NCBI GenBank assembly: GCA_947184155.2
Contig: CAMXCT020000890.1
Location: 162,438 to 226,437, forward strand
Reading direction: 5' to 3'
Source of the DNA: Cladocopium goreaui
Lineage: Eukaryota > Sar > Dinophyceae > Suessiales > Symbiodiniaceae
Length of the DNA stretch: 64,000 nucleotides
Part shown: piece after piece, positions 33,201-62,600 of the stretch
Position numbering within the stretch: the stretch's first letter is position 1
How the letters are laid out: every line of letters starts with the position of its first letter
The notes under the pieces: generated by a model
What the model saw: the letters and a program-made list of their open reading frames with translations, nothing else
Database searches by the model: none
Told to the model about the DNA's origin: nothing
Made by a program: the position numbers and the translations under genes

Positions 33201-36200
33201 TTGCTGGGATTGATCTGGGTAATATAATTCACTAACCTGTTAAATAACCATCAATATTAGGGATAATAAAGGCGAATAATAATTATTATAAGATATCATA
33301 AGGTCAGTTATTCTACAATTTTAATTGCATTGTCATGATTAATAATAAATAGTTTATTAATATGATTGTTAATTATTTACGATATTGGGATAATTTCCCT
33401 TACAAACCGTCAAGTCCATTATTTACGGAGAACAGTGAGGATTGATCTCGCTGATTCCAGGGCGCTTGGCTCGGCCAAGGAACGTACCACTCTGGAGGTT
33501 GTTGATGATATGGCCTCATGGCGGGAAAATCATGCCTTGGGGTGGAAAAAAAGCGTCAAAAAATCTGACATGGCAAGATAGACCAAGATCGGTTTCCCCA
33601 TCACAAATAAAGGGCTGAAAATACGTAGGTAGTATCCCTCATTGTCTCGACTACAGAACATTCGGTGGTCGAGGTCTTGAATCAAAACTGAACGGCACAG
33701 GACTGAGTCAGCTCAAGATGCAAAACCATGATGCAACTTGTGCGATCTCTGAAAATTCCCCTGACATTAGATACCACTATGGGACCCTGACATGAGTACA
33801 TAGATCCAATACTGAACCATGGTGTCGTTTCGGGGATAATTCACGTTTACATCTAGGAAACAAAAAAAACTCAAGAATCTTGACTTCTCCAAATCCAGGT
33901 GTGTCTCAAAATGGGTATACTCCGTAAATATTACTATTCCAATAGGGGAAATGATACCATCAAAAATTTGGGAGTTTTCCCAGACACATCTGGGATCCCA
34001 GCTTTCCAGCTTCAACAGAAAGTTCCGTTCCTTCTGCGATTTCATCGCCAAGATCACCATGCCCTCAGAAGGCATGGTTTTAGGGTCCCATTTTTGGAAA
34101 CCCCAAAAAATTGTAAACGAACATGCTTGGCCCGCAAATCCCCATGTTTACTAGGTAAATCATGTATGATGAATGGGCGAAATTCCTGCTGCAAAGCGAT
34201 TCGTTCCGTGGCGCTTCTAATTTTCTGGACTGCAATTTGCCAGTCAATCAGTTCCACGATTTCCTACTTATGATGGACGCGCGGAAACAGCATGTGGAAG
34301 TATTGGAAAGTGTTGCACCAAGTGAAAATGGCTGAATCCAAGCACTGCATGATTTGTGAAACTACAAACCACTCCGCCACTCGTGAGCGCATCATGCTGA
34401 GTTGGATCGCCGATTGGCACTCCATCTTTGTACGCATCCCCAATCGGCCTATGATCAGCAGTGACCCCTAGCTATTATCCATATATAAGTTGGTTTATAA
34501 CTAGACCAGGATATATGGAGGATGTACCTTTGCATCCCATGGTTTAAAGTTTAAATTGGGCTCCCCACATCAAGCTCCGGAGTGAAGGCATCGCCGCCGG
34601 AAGCTCCTGGAGAATGGAGAACAGTCCAGGAAAAAATCACTAAGTTGGTTTAGTTCACTAGGTGAATACTATGGCTTAACTTATGGTTGATATACCTATA
34701 CTTAATCGGGTTTGTAAATATAAACCAACTTACAGTTTGAGGGGCACCACCTTGTAGGGATTGGTTTCTGATAAATTTTACAGGAAACCATTGTTTTAAT
34801 TTTAATCGCACAGTATATAGGAATGTGGGGGGTTCCTGCATTTTTGTTCCTTCCAATTAGGAGAAACATGGAGAAACATATTGAGCAGCAAAAACTGATT
34901 TTGCATACCACCCATCCAAGGAATTTTTGGAGTATCATGTTAGAGGGACATGTTAGCCGTCGGTTGTGCACCCTATGGAAAAGGACAATAATAATTTGAA
35001 GAAGCAAAACCCAGTTCAATACGATTTTTTGTATCTACAACTCCTGGATTTTTGCCAGGTTCACCCCCAGCATCCTTTAGTTGGAGGGAGGATTCTATCT
35101 TGACGGCAAAGGATCGTTTTTGCGTGATATCTCCATAAGACCAGCAATGGTTTTTGACGGAGGTTTTGCTTCATACCCTTACTTGTAGCTGTCTCCTTGT
35201 TCCAGAATAGTTGGCTCCACATGCTATCCAGGTGATCCAAAGTCACATCTTGCCAGGAACTCGTTCCCTACTAGTTTCATTCGTGACTCAACGGAAGCAA
35301 CGAAAAATCTCAGGCCTTGACTCGGATGGTTCGTAAAATGCAGAGATGCTTCACCAAGAGTTTGATGGGAATCAAACCAGTGACACTTCCAGGGATGACA
35401 AAACAAGGCTTGACCCAGAAGAGCCTGATGCCACTGCCCCGCTCGACTCTCCTGGCGAGGTCATGTCGTCATATCTACAGAGAATGGCTCCAGTTACCAT
35501 TAGATATCAGAGATTCTTATGGGGTCTCAACGGTTTTTTTCTTGGGTCTTAACTAATAATCACTGCTCGTTTTTCTTAGGTCTTAACAAACGACGGCTAG
35601 TTTTGCCTCTATTTTCTGTGGGGTTGTGGGTATTCATAACTGGCAAGGGCCCCTCCGAGAAAAACTTAGAAAAGGAAAATTTATTTGCTAGTTTGTTTTT
35701 AGGGAACAAAAAAACTTTACACTAACCTCCCAAAAAAAAACTATACCCATGGTCCAATATGGTTTTTCACCTCTGACCCACACCCCCCTGTGTGTTCCAA
35801 GTCATAGCACCATGACGCACCGGGTCCTGCCGGATCTGCCTGGAGGGGTTCCTCCGGCACGTCAAACAGTGGATGACCGGTGGTCCAAAGAATTTCAGGG
35901 CAATTTCTGAGGATTTTTGCACTGAAACCTTTTTGAAACCTACCACTGGACTGCTTGGCGGAAAGGTTCTCGAAGCCACATCTGAGCCACGCTATCAAAA
36001 CAAATGTTGGCCGCTGGCGGGTATCAAGAGTGACCTGTCCCAAAGTTATTGTTACTTCTCTTCGAAATGGCTAAGGCTAAGGTATTGGCAGTTTGACAGT
36101 CAAAACCATCAAAAGTAGCCGATTACTTTGTAAATAACCAAGTCCAAATTCCAGCGAACACCCGGTGACTTTTTGCCCACTTAGCTGCAAAGTACTCTCA

Positions 36201-38230
36201 CGTTCACTCGTGGGACTCCACATCAACGGGCCTCCCCTGGGAACTATGACTAGGTTGTACTCCCCCACTCCCTAGTGGTAGCTGTAACCTCAGGTATATC
36301 GTCTGTGATACTCATACTTCATGAAACTGGGTGACCCTAGGTACAAGATATCATTGTAAATATTATATAATAATATATATGTATATATATATATATACAT
36401 TATACACAAAGAAATACAAAGGATACAACTGGATATAGCTATATAGGCATTACCTAAACATTCCACATTCCAAAACCTTCCCAGCTGCACCTGCACCGGC
36501 GATTCAGCCGCAGACACCTCATAGGTGGCTGAAAAACACCTGACATGTATAGATGGTGTACCCAAAAAAAAGATGCCGTGCATCTTTTGGGGGGATTCTC
36601 CTGGTGAAGTCTTAGGGCAGCTCCTGAAAGAATGTTGGATTGCTAATGAGTCAAACTCTTCCCACGTATTTCCCACTTCTGTTCTCACCAGAAAAACAAA
36701 ATCCACTTGGGATGTTTCCCAAACAAAAAATAAAACCAAACTTCTGTGGAGATTGGGGGAAGTTTGGGCCAACTCTGGGCATCCCGACTGCAGATGCAGG
36801 GGCTTTGGCAATCACCGGCACGTCAGGCTTCCTTCACAGCTGCTGAGTGCAGGGGGTGTTTTTCGCGATATCCAGGATATCTCGATCCAGTCACGTTGAG
36901 AGTGGCTTCCCCAGTCCTCTGAGCAAGCTTCGTCCGTGGCAAGGGGGGGAAAGCATCATCATGGCTAGCCTGGGCGGACTTCAGCCGTCTCACCTATGCC
37001 AAAATTGCTAGCGGGTCAAAACCTTCGGTAATCTTCATGCCACCTCACCCCAATCTGGGAAAGTCGCAGTGTTCAGTCTCAAACAACGTGGTCTTCCACT
37101 GCCACCATCTGATGATAGATACCAGATACCATCCCAACCACCATGGGCCCTGAGAATCACCAGGGATGATAAGCTTTTGCCAAGTTGGGCCCCGCACCAT
37201 GTGGCGCTTGCGCTCAAGTGTACAAGCGCAACACCATGGCCCCAACGGGCGACCTGCCGTTACACACCAGCTGTTTTGGGCGCAACATCTGAACACCAGC
37301 TGTGGTTTTGGCCGCCAAAAAACATCCAAAAACTATGTATAGTACTGCGGGGTAGCTGTCTGGCACATGAAGACGCAACAGTGTCCAATCACTCCAAGTG
37401 TTGTTTCGCTGCTCTTTTCTGGTGTTTTCGCTTTTCAGAAAATCACGGTCTTGGAACTGTCTGAGGGCTTAGGAGTCGTGGCTAAAATCATGGCACAAAA
37501 TTCGGTTCTGTTCTCAAACCCTCTTGAGCTTCAGAATTGAGCGCTGCAGCCATGGCTGAGTCCATTGTTCCCAAAAATCCTCTGTCATTTCTTGCATCAT
37601 CACACCTGCATGATTGAAGATGTCGAGTACCAAACAATTCCAATCACATAAAGCTAAACTGCCATTGTACAGGAACGTTGGTCAGCTCAAAATAACATTT
37701 CGAACTTAAATCAAGCTGAAGTGAACTACAGGCGACATATCGACTTAGTCTCGAGATAGCAGAAGAGTAACCGGTCAATTGGTTGAATTCATGAGGTCAA
37801 GCAAGTCTTGAGTCTTCATCGTTTCAAATAACTCCGCAGGTGATTTTGCTCCGACCAATCTCCTATGGAACATGGCGCGATGATTTACCGATTCTTTTGC
37901 GAGTTCGCATAGCTATGTGAAAGTACCAAAGGATACTACAATCATTGAAAGCACCAATGAATTTGAATTAAGAGCCTGTTGATCGGCACTTGACCTTGCA
38001 ACCTGGCTTTCAAAAGGCTAGGCCAACTGTTGTTCAGTTCTTCTAAGCCAACCTAGACCTTTTGTAGCATTGCAGAACCCATCCTCTATCCATGTACCAT
38101 CCATGATTACAAATTTACAACCCCCATGGTGAAATCCCAAATGACAACCCCCAGCAGCCCAGCATTTCCGGCCCCCTTTTTGGGCAGCAAAACAGCCACA
38201 GCTCCGATCCGTTTCCCAAGACGTTCCGCG
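33200..38230. other. no assignable gene; a few possible minus-strand exons
   Basis: Open minus-strand pieces that fit the AG|G rule include VSAAESPVQVQLG near 36490-36530 and KPDVPVIAKAPASAVGMP near 36775-36832. Others are HPLFDVPEEPLQADPAG near 35830-35890 and LIDWQIAVQKIRSATERIA near 34190-34255. I cannot link them in phase or name a family. A MITE-C relative lies at 34638-34758 and an AT microsatellite at 36360-36405. Confidence 0.3.
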
Positions 38231-38231
38231 C

Positions 38232-41331
<3,100 letters not shown>

Positions 41332-42144
41332 TTTGAGCTGTTCTGCTATCTCTGATCTCCCGTTCGACCCGTCTGGAAAAATGGGCAGCGTGCACCGTAA
41401 AGCACTACGCTAGCAGTTCAGGACCTTGACATTGAATTCGACCAACCACCACAGGAGCAACAGTCGGATTTCATATGATTTAACCAGCCAATTGGTATTT
41501 TTGCCCAGCAATAATCACTGGGATTGTGTCTGTGTGTGTCCCCAGTCTGACAATAGCGATCCCACCACAGAAAAAAAAAAGAATCAAATGGGAACTCCAT
41601 GAGTCCCAAAAATCCTGACACACATAGCCATGTAGTGGCAACCATGGAATGCCAGAAAAAGTCAAGACCCGCGACTAGTGTTTATTTTTCGGATTCGTCA
41701 CCCGATCCGTACCCTGCTGTTCTCTCGGAAATAGCTGGTCGTTCTGGATGTTCATTACCCCAAATATGGTGTTTCATAGGTTTGATTCACACCCAATTCG
41801 ATACTCACCACATGCTTGGATCATCCAAGTTCGTTGGCAGCGTGCACGCCCAAGAGAATGTCAACCCAGGATTAATGAAGCCCCAGCTTTGTGATAATTG
41901 CAATGATTATTACATCATTGGGGTACACTTAATGATATCTCATTCGACTTGCTGTACCATTTATGAATAGTTTGTTCAAAGATGTTCAAAGTAGCGATGG
42001 TTGCAATGACACATATTCACAACATTTCACAACACTGGGGCTTTCAAAAAATCCAACCGGGTGACATTTTCATCAACTCCGATTTTCTGCAGCAACTCCA
42101 TCAGCAGGGGGCCATCTCTGGCGACCGGTCCGGGTCCGTTCCGC
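41332..42144. other. spacer between the two RPS14 genes
   Basis: About 810 bp separate the start of copy A from the stop of copy B. No gene is seen. A decayed MITE-B piece is at about 41722-41800. Nothing like a TATA box or an AATAAA signal stands out, which fits dinoflagellate genes read as trans-spliced arrays. Confidence 0.4.
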
Positions 42145-54885
<12,741 letters not shown>

Positions 54886-54974
54886 GGTCAAAGAAATCTA
54901 CTTCGCTGGCTGGGAGTTTTGCTGCTTGCCCTTGAGCCCAGCAAGCCGTGACACTGAAATTGTAACATTCACGG

Positions 54975-55085
54975 AATACCAATGGATATAAATATATGGA
55001 TATCATGTATATAATGTATATAAGGATATATAAATATATGATGATATAAATATATATGGATATAATGTATATAAATATATGGAAA
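54975..55085. repeat. TATGGATATA microsatellite
   Basis: (ATATAAATATATGGATATA)n-type repeats in the spacer between the RPS14-B start and the stop of the aldo-keto reductase gene. No gene is seen at 54886-55645. Confidence 0.9.
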
Positions 55086-55655
55086 ATGGAAACACAAGTT
55101 CCAAAGGTGATGCACACAAGGCTGAATTGACGCAAAGAAATGAAGACTGCGTAGCTGCCACTGTTCACATCCGATGCCAACATCTGCCAACCTTGACGAA
55201 AAGAATCAATAAATTTGATGACATCGATGACACTTCACCAGATCGCACATCAAAGCATGTTCTTCAACCATTTCGTATCCATGTCATCTCCATTTCATCC
55301 AGGCTGTGACGGTTCTGTGGCTGTGCGTTTTTTTCGAGCGAGCTGCCAAAGACGATGCTTGCAGCTGCATGATCAACTGGAGGGGTGATGCGTCACACAC
55401 TTTGGGTGTCTGGATATCGCAGTGCAGTTGTGTAGCAAAATGATGCGCTGGCAGCCGCTGGCATCAACAGAACCAAGCAAAGTCCAGTTCTTTGGCAGGT
55501 CGTGAGTGCCGCTGTGAGTCCCAGCGCTACAGGTAGCCACCGACTTGGCGGTCAGGCCCTTGTCACAGATGTTCACCAGGCTGGTTGCCTTCACCACTGG
55601 CAAAGTTTGGAAGCGGCCACTGGAGTCAGGGACTTCAGATCATTTGTCATTTTTT

Positions 55656-58600
55656 TCAAGCAATGAGATTTGGATCAAATCCAACCCTTGCTCCACGATC
55701 GAGTAAACTTATCCGATCCAATTCTCGTTCAGAGAGTTGCCAGTCTTCTTGAACAGCAGCCCAATTCTCTTGCATGTTCTTGGGAGACCTTGGCAATCCA
55801 AACACATGCATCAAGCACTTCACAAACACAGCGCTTGCAGGCACCCTCTCCAAGCATGATCATAAACTGATACCCTCTGGTTATTTAACATAGCCATGGA
55901 AAATGGCCCATTTATAGATGGTTTACCTATTAGAAATGGTGATTTTCCATGGCTATGTTAAATAACCAGATGGTACATCTGATACACTGATATCCCTGGG
56001 ACTGCGACTGAGTGAACGCAATGGGCGTAATTCCTTGTTGCAGCAGCCACCGCAGCACCACTTGAGGCACGCTGCGTTGGTGCTTCAGCGCAATCTCCGT
56101 CCTTTTTGATCCAGGCGTTTCTGGATGACCAAGGACTTCCAACACTGGTAAACCCCTACCGGCCCTGGAGTGATTGTCATGTCGATATACCATGTGCATC
56201 CATGTGCTATCATGATCTCTGGGGTCCCATAGCGTTATAATATGGGTTTTTTTGACCCGATCGGATCATCGACCCAGACACGGACACAGCTGGACACAGC
56301 TGGACACAGCTGGACACGTTGCTTGACCATACTTTTTTTAACGCGATCTGGGCTTGGGTATGAAAAATCTTGCGTCATCTATTTAACTCCCATGTTCGGA
56401 AGAAGTAATTGTATGTAATTGTGGTTTAATTTTTTTCTTAAGCCATTCTGTTGGACACCCCATCTGGCATAGCTGGCATAGCCCAGAGTCAGCAAACGGT
56501 CTTCCAGGAGTCCCAATTCTCCGTGTGCCAGGGGCGAAAACGCATGAACTTGCAAGTTCTTTTGCCGGCAGAACTCCAGTAGTTCCGGTTGCTGGAAGTA
56601 GGGGTGAACCTGCCGAAAAAAGATTCGGCTTGAACTGCTGAGTTTGGAGCCACCAAAAAAAAAAAGGTAGAGTCAAAAGGATGGCTTTGGGATGTCCGTG
56701 TCTTCCTTACATGAATATGTTTCAGCATGTGGAGTTGAATCCTGCATGTTGGATTTGTGGGCCTAAGTTTAGGATGGATCTGGACACCTCAAACGCCAAG
56801 AGTCGCGATGAGGCTACTTAGTCCCCACACCTGATATACCCTCTGGTAAACTAACATAACTATGGAAAATCACCATTTTTAATGGGAAAACTCACTATAA
56901 ATGGTCATTTTCAATAGCTATGTTAGTTTACCAGAGGGTAACATTGAAATCCAACAGGAAACCACAATGTGTGAAAAAGTCCCATAACCCTCAAGACTCC
57001 TGGCTGCCAGGTGTTATTTGTTTGTCCCAACCGGAACCGGTGCCGGAACCGGTGCCGGAACCGGTCCTCCGTCTGTATGACTTCGGGAGGGTCCTTGCAG
57101 GACGACAAGATCTCTTTGAGGTGCCTGCGGGTGAAGTTGGCCACTCCAATGCTCCGCGCCTGGCAAGGCGCCAAGGCGCTGGCGCAATTCGAAACCACAT
57201 CAATTTTGGTCATATTGATGTGTATAATTTATAGATATCTGTATATCTGGAATCGAGTTTGTGTATATCTATGTCTATATCTATATCAAGTCTATATCTA
57301 TATCTGTATCTGTCTATATCCATATCTATATATATATTCATATCTATTATCTATAGCTATACTATATCTACATGTATGTGTATGAGTATCAAGATATTGT
57401 TTAACGATATTTCAACGTGTCTTTACATGTTGTAAAAACGTTTTTTCCACGCCACGCCTGGCCGTTGGCCTTGGCTGCCTCCAGCTGCCTCCAGGTCTCC
57501 TCCCTCTGCAAGCGATTCCGGCCGGGGCTCTGGATGGCATCGTTGGTGCCGGGGAAATGAATCAACAGCAAATCCACATAGTCCGTCTCCAAACGCTTCC
57601 TTGTGGCGGCCCGTTTTTTGGCAGCTTTCTCTGAAAATGGATGGGAAATGATCTTGAATTCCATCTGGTGAATCTGAATCATGATCCGAAAATAGCTATT
57701 TTGCTGGAGATACCCTCTTTTCTCGAGCTTGCCACTGGATTTTCAACCATCCCAAATGTCCCAGGTTTCTTGGGGTCCCCCTGGGTTTTTCAGAAACACC
57801 AAAGTCGTTGGTTTTATGTGTTTGGACAATCTACAATGTATCATTGTGATCATTCTATCAACATCCAACTACTCTATATCATTCTATCAACATCCAACTA
57901 TTCTATCAACATCTGTTTACACCAACTGCCCATGTATCATCCTATCAACATCCCAATCTATAGACAGTTGGTCTACATTGCCCCCTCTAACGACAGATAC
58001 CCTCCATAACCGCCAAGGAGCAGTGACTCCTGGAGGGCTTCGCTAGTCCGTTCTCCCATGTCATCAAACCAAATCTTCGTCACCAGAAACAGCTGCTCCC
58101 TCGGCAGCCCACTGCGTCGCACGGCCGCCGCCACACTCGATTCGTTTTCATAGTGGCTGGCCTGAATGTCAGACGTTTTGACAAGACCAATTGCAAAGAA
58201 CAAGAGGATCACCACCATCAAATTCCAGTGTTTCTTGGAATTTCCAACCATCTCTAAGGTTGTTTTTCGCAGATTCTCCCACTTTTTTATGCGTAACTCC
58301 TCACATGATCAAAGTCCGACCCAACGTGTAAGCTGTCCGCACCTGACATCACAGCCCAAGGCACGGTATCGATGAAGCGGTAACCGATCTTCAAACCTCG
58401 ATAGACCTGGAAGCAGGTACAACCCCCCTATGTTCACCACACTTTGAAAACGTTGAATGTTTTTAACGCAATGGAACAAACCATACCATCCCGCCAATTA
58501 ACTAACATGCCGAAGCTGCGCAACGTGGAAGATAATTCTGTCCGAAATTGGCACAGGCGATTCTCAGAGGTCTACTGTTCGGTCTGATCAAACTCTTTGT

Positions 58601-58742
58601 TGGGTTAGTCGCATGGCAAACGACAGCGACAGACTGGGGCCTGCTCTTCACTCGCTTCACCCTTCAAACAACAGGTGCCCAAGCCCAGCGTTGGACTAAC
58701 CGCCGCCGCTGGCCGTGGCAGGGCCAGGGTCCCCAGGGTCAT
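55656..58742 (-). CDS. aldo-keto reductase, eight exons
   Basis: Exons on the minus strand, 5' to 3': 58641-58742, 58365-58406, 58022-58161, 57458-57599, 57067-57159, 56491-56609, 56009-56101, 55656-55788. They total 864 bases and give 287 residues with every phase consistent. Family marks run in order: PTLGLGTCCLKG near the start; GYRFIDTASHYENE with the catalytic Asp and Tyr; LFLVTKIWFDD with the Lys; DYVDLLLIHFPG with the His; ARSIGVANFT; VHPYFQQPELLEFC; QVVLRWLLQQG; and ELDRISLLDRGARVG. The full tetrad suggests an active NADPH-dependent carbonyl reductase, close to the bacterial/plant 2,5-diketo-gluconate reductase type; the substrate cannot be told. Donors are GC, GT, GC, GC, GA, GA, GT; acceptors are all AG|G. 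The start ATG (MTLGTLALPRP) is the one in frame upstream of the first motif. No clear targeting signal is seen. Confidence 0.92.
55871..55975. repeat. MITE-A copy 16, in the last intron of the aldo-keto reductase gene
   Basis: TACCCTCTGG...CCAGATGGTA, long-loop variant. It fills about half of the 220-bp intron 55789-56008. Confidence 0.9.
56275..56318. repeat. tandem repeat of CTGGACACAG
   Basis: Three to four copies of a 10-base unit within an aldo-keto reductase intron. Confidence 0.85.
56837..56940. repeat. MITE-A copy 17, in an aldo-keto reductase intron
   Basis: A complete 104-bp copy with perfect TACCCTCTGG/CCAGAGGGTA ends, nearly identical to the truncated copy at 21040. It lies in intron 56610-57066. 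Confidence 0.92.
57030..57066. repeat. GCCGGAACCGGT tandem repeat at a splice donor
   Basis: Three copies of a 12-base unit abut the GA donor of exon 57067-57159. Confidence 0.8.
57225..57380. repeat. TATCTATATCTG microsatellite
   Basis: (CTATAT)n and (ATCTGT)n runs inside an aldo-keto reductase intron. Confidence 0.9.
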
Positions 58743-60083
58743 CACTACCTCGCCGATGCAGCAATTTTGGAATGGAATTAGTAATGGATGCCCCCCAATT
58801 ATAATCATTATGTATATATATATATATATATTACCTCAATTGGGCATTTATGTTTCAAATATGCAATCATCATTTCTTTAGAGTGACTGGGTAGCATAGC
58901 ACCAACTCAGCTCTGTCTTCTAATTCATTGGTAACAAAAAACGACATGTTTGGTGGTTGTTTTGTTTGGCTGACACTACCCTTCACTATCAAAAACCATC
59001 CTGAATGGTTCTTAAAAGACCCAATTTTTTGGTTGAAAAAAGCCCCAATTTCAGTGCCTCCTGTCGACGACTCACTGATTTCTCTCCAGACTCTGCCCGG
59101 CGCAGGGCATGCCGAGTACTCACCGGCCGGACCCTGGTGGTTACGCCAAGGAAGTCCCCGGTTCGTGGAGTGACACTGAGTAACCCATCTATGGATATAC
59201 TATGGAGGGGTTAGATCAATTGGTACAGGATTTTACAAGTGCTACAGCTACTAACTACTAAGTGGGATGGTCCTCCAAGCACATTTGTCCAGAAATAGGG
59301 GATTCATCTTCAAAATGTTACTATCTTAATCGGAGATGATGTTCTCAGCCACTGAATTTGTGGTTTTCCAATTCTTGGACAAAACCACATCCATGACTGT
59401 TGAAGACTTTTTGACTCTCGTAAGGAAAACATCGGGGTAAAATCGGGCATGTTGAAGGGGTCATTCGCTGATATATCATTTTTGGGACCATAATTTGCCG
59501 GATACATACAGACGCCATGCCCGACCTGCAACCTGTAGTATGAATGTACTGGATGGGTTGCAAGCCTTATCCCAGCCAGCAAGATCCAGATTATGCCAAG
59601 CAACAATTCTTTGCCATAGCTCCATAATATGTATATATATATACATATAAGAATTCAGGCCACCTTAGCTTTTCTGATCAACTTCTTTCCAAAGCGGTTC
59701 AACTTTACTGATATCTTTTTACATCCTCTCAGGATGCGCACTCCTCCAAGCAAAGTTGGATCTGGAACCCGACCAAACCAGAATAGTTTGTGCATCCTTT
59801 ATAATATAGTCAATATCATAAATTTGTTTCTTCCCGCTATAGATGTTTTCCCCTTTAAATTCTGGTATTCCAGCCAGTCATGCTCAATTACCCGAGGATA
59901 TCACCACCAAAAGACCCTCACTTTTGATCATTACATCTCCATCATGGTTTATCTCCACTTTTGATCATCAAACTTCCATGATGGAAATCCCAGAAAAAGA
60001 AGAAGAAAACTGTTCATCATACTTTTGGCCAAATCCCAATGGTTCATCCTCTTGGACCTCAAAAGTCTCCCCCAAAACCCGGC
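58743..60083. other. no assignable gene
   Basis: Upstream of the aldo-keto reductase. It holds an AT microsatellite at 58810-58832 and a MITE-E fragment at 59260-59285. A plus-strand open stretch near 59060-59160 (ARRRACRVLTGRTLVV) is not recognised. Confidence 0.35.
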
Positions 60084-60186
60084 CTCATCACAGACGCCAC
60101 CAGACTTGCGGCCGCCCAACTCCCGTGCGGCAGCCATTTCTGCGGCGATCTTCGAGGCCGGGGGAACAATGGCAGCTGGGAGCTGC
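60084..60186 (-). CDS. candidate exon, unknown protein
   Basis: Bounded by TTTTAG|G and a GC donor, the minus-strand frame reads QLPAAIVPPASKIAAEMAAA, then RELGGRKSGGVCDE. Composition and splice signals fit the assigned genes nearby. No partner exon could be joined with confidence. A plus-strand frame across the same bases is also open, so orientation is inferred. Confidence 0.4.
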
Positions 60187-60782
60187 CTAAAAGAACCAGA
60201 CCTTGCAACGCCATGGCGAACTTTGAGCCCTGGCAGCTGACAGTGCGGCGACCTGCTGCCTGGACATATCAAAGAACTTTTCAGAAAAAACTGGGATAGA
60301 GACATAGATGTTGGATCAAGACTTAGATTTCTACCAGATTTAGGGGGATGAACCAACCCTAATCAAATGCAGACAAGATGGGAATGAACCAGCAATTTCA
60401 TGGAGTGGTGTTTGCAATCATGCGGGCGTATGGAGATATTCACAAACTATTAATGTGGTCAATAGAAGGATTAAACCAGCATGGGGATAATGTCTACCTC
60501 CGTAAACCCTGGTTGATTAATTATGGTAGTGCAAAAAAAGTGAAAATTGCTATGTATTAAAATGGCACCCCAATTAAAACAGCCCAGGAATTTATTTGAG
60601 GCTTTACATTAATTTGTCACGATCCTCATCCCTTTTTTGAAGAAAAGAAGTGTTGATCCAACTGAGCTAACCCATTCCATCCCATGGCTTTAGCCAATCA
60701 TGTTTTACGCATGAAAACGGCCAAGAAATCGGGGTGTACAACATTTTTGGAACAAGCAAGATGTACCCATGTGCTGCTTGCA

Positions 60783-60862
60783 AAAAGGGAGGGAGGGAGG
60801 GAGGGAGCGAGGGAGCGAGGGAGCGAGGGAGCGAGGGAGAGGGAGAGAGAGAAAGAGAGAAA
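60783..60862. repeat. GGGA/GGGAGCGA purine microsatellite
   Basis: Runs of GGGAGGGAGGGA, then GGGAGCGA, then GAGAGAAA. The serine/arginine-rich frames over it are not genes. Confidence 0.95.
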
Positions 60863-61593
60863 CAGTGACCACTTCTGATACGGTCTCCACCAAAACCCTC
60901 CCACCACGCACACGTTTTAGCTCCGACACATCAACTCGGCTGCCGCATTGGTGTACTTGGAGGATCTCCCATCAGAGTATCTTTGGTGGTGCCCTGGTGA
61001 CCACGATTGCTGCCAGGATGGTTTTGGTGATGTTCGTAACCACGGGGAAGTGTCCAAGTTTGGGACCCCAAGGGGACTCTGCAAGAGATCCTGTACAAAG
61101 GCTTTGAATTGCAAAAGCTGTTGAACTTGAGATGAGCACCGGGCTACGAAAATGGTAGGGTGCTTGTGCAAAAGATGCTTGAACACCTTCCTGGACTTAA
61201 AACATGACCAGGATTCACAGACGGCTGCAGAAGATGATTTTTAATGGCCATCACGGTGGCGTTTTATTGTTGATGTCGAAGCATCTGAGAGCTGTGAAAC
61301 GTCAGAAGGAGTGGCCACAAAAGGAAAGATGATCTCCAAAAGCATTCTTTTCTATATTCCCAAGCTTGTGCCACTAGTTCCAAATGAAATAAAGGGAACC
61401 ATTGTTGCAGAGCTCGAACATGTCATCCACTTAACACGGCACAGGCCACCGTGTTGTGTCTCCGCAGGCTTTTCAGAAGGGCCGGTCTGACAGCCTGGGT
61501 GATAGCCCGTCAAATATTGGGTAGTATCACCTATCATGAATAGTCCCAACACGCCTGCTTCTTCTGAGGGTACCAGTCTCCGAAATGGTTTCA

Positions 61594-61834
61594 TACCGGG
61601 TTCTTAAAAAAAAAAAAAACAGCCATCCGACACAGTGTCACAAGTTATGCTCAAAGTCCCCCAGCCCCCTGGCATCAATGTTGAGCTGTGTGAATTGGAA
61701 CTGCCAACGAAAATTACTCGTTTTTTTGAAGGCCTACAGCAAGTTTGGATTGCAAGTTTGAAGTTGGGGGTACAGGGGAGAAGTTGGAACCATTGCGCAG
61801 AAACGCTAGATGACTGCTTTTTTAGAACCCGGTA
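61594..61834. mobile_element. small TIR element (241 bp)
   Basis: TACCGGGTTCTTAAAAAA and TTTTTTAGAACCCGGTA form terminal inverted repeats of about 16-17 bp. Between them a plus-strand frame reads MLKVPQPPGINVELCELELP and onward to ASLKLG. That is more protein-like than usual for a MITE, so it may be captured exon sequence. No transposase is present, so it would be non-autonomous. Confidence 0.6.
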
Positions 61835-61859
61835 GGTTATAGATTTTCCATATACCAAT

Positions 61860-61922
61860 TAATATATATATATAAATAATATGTATATGTATACATACAC
61901 ATATCATATATGTATAATTAGT
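61860..61922. repeat. AT microsatellite
   Basis: TATATA and GTATACATACAC runs next to the TIR element. Confidence 0.9.
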
Positions 61923-62005
61923 AACCCCAAAAAAAATTGAAAAGTTAAACTGTGATAAATTATATATGTTTGTCACTATCTTTTTTGGTGAATTTCTATA
62001 GACGC

Positions 62006-62074
62006 CCGAAGCTTGGCTCCGAGCTCTTCCGACAGCAAGGTTTGCACAGGCATCGGCGGTCCAGACGACGCTTC
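62006..62074 (-). CDS. candidate exon, unknown protein
   Basis: An AG|G acceptor and a GC donor bound 23 codons reading EASSGPPMPVQTLLSEELGA then KLR. Phase is 0 at both ends. Same strand as the neighbouring assigned genes. No family recognised. Confidence 0.4.
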
Positions 62075-62600
62075 CTCGGAGGACATCAGGGGGGTCCCAG
62101 GATTTCCGATGCTTCGGCTGTGGGTCACCCTGAATTTTGACCTATGGGTGACGATGTTCATCAAATTTGGGGGCGCCTGTCAAACCCATCCGATTTCACC
62201 ATCGGTTCTGTCGACAAGGGCTGGGAGAAGGGTAGCAACAGTTTTGGAAATAGCCTATCAAAATCTATCAAAGATTCACTGGCACCGACACCTGTTGATT
62301 CCCCGGAACCTGACCATAGTTCCTCGCCCTAGCGCAAGCTTCTATGCAGGAACATTACTTAATGCCCAACCAAAAACATCAAGGTGCCATCATCCCAAGC
62401 ATCCGAATTCGGAAGCCTTGAGAGACCAACTATGGCGGAAAAAATACTGGGCTCCAGGCAGGTTCTGACCCCTTCGCCTCAGGATGTGGGAAACCAAGCT
62501 GAGGCTGCAGGTTGGTTGGTGGTTTGCTAAATCCGAACTGGAAAAACCTGCATTTTCCCTTCGAAAAGTTGGCAAATTGCCCTGTTTGAGTACCAAAATT

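Noticed and set aside
60698-61107. Ser/Arg/Glu-rich ORFs around the GGGA repeat
   Set aside because: They are translations of the purine microsatellite at 60783-60862.
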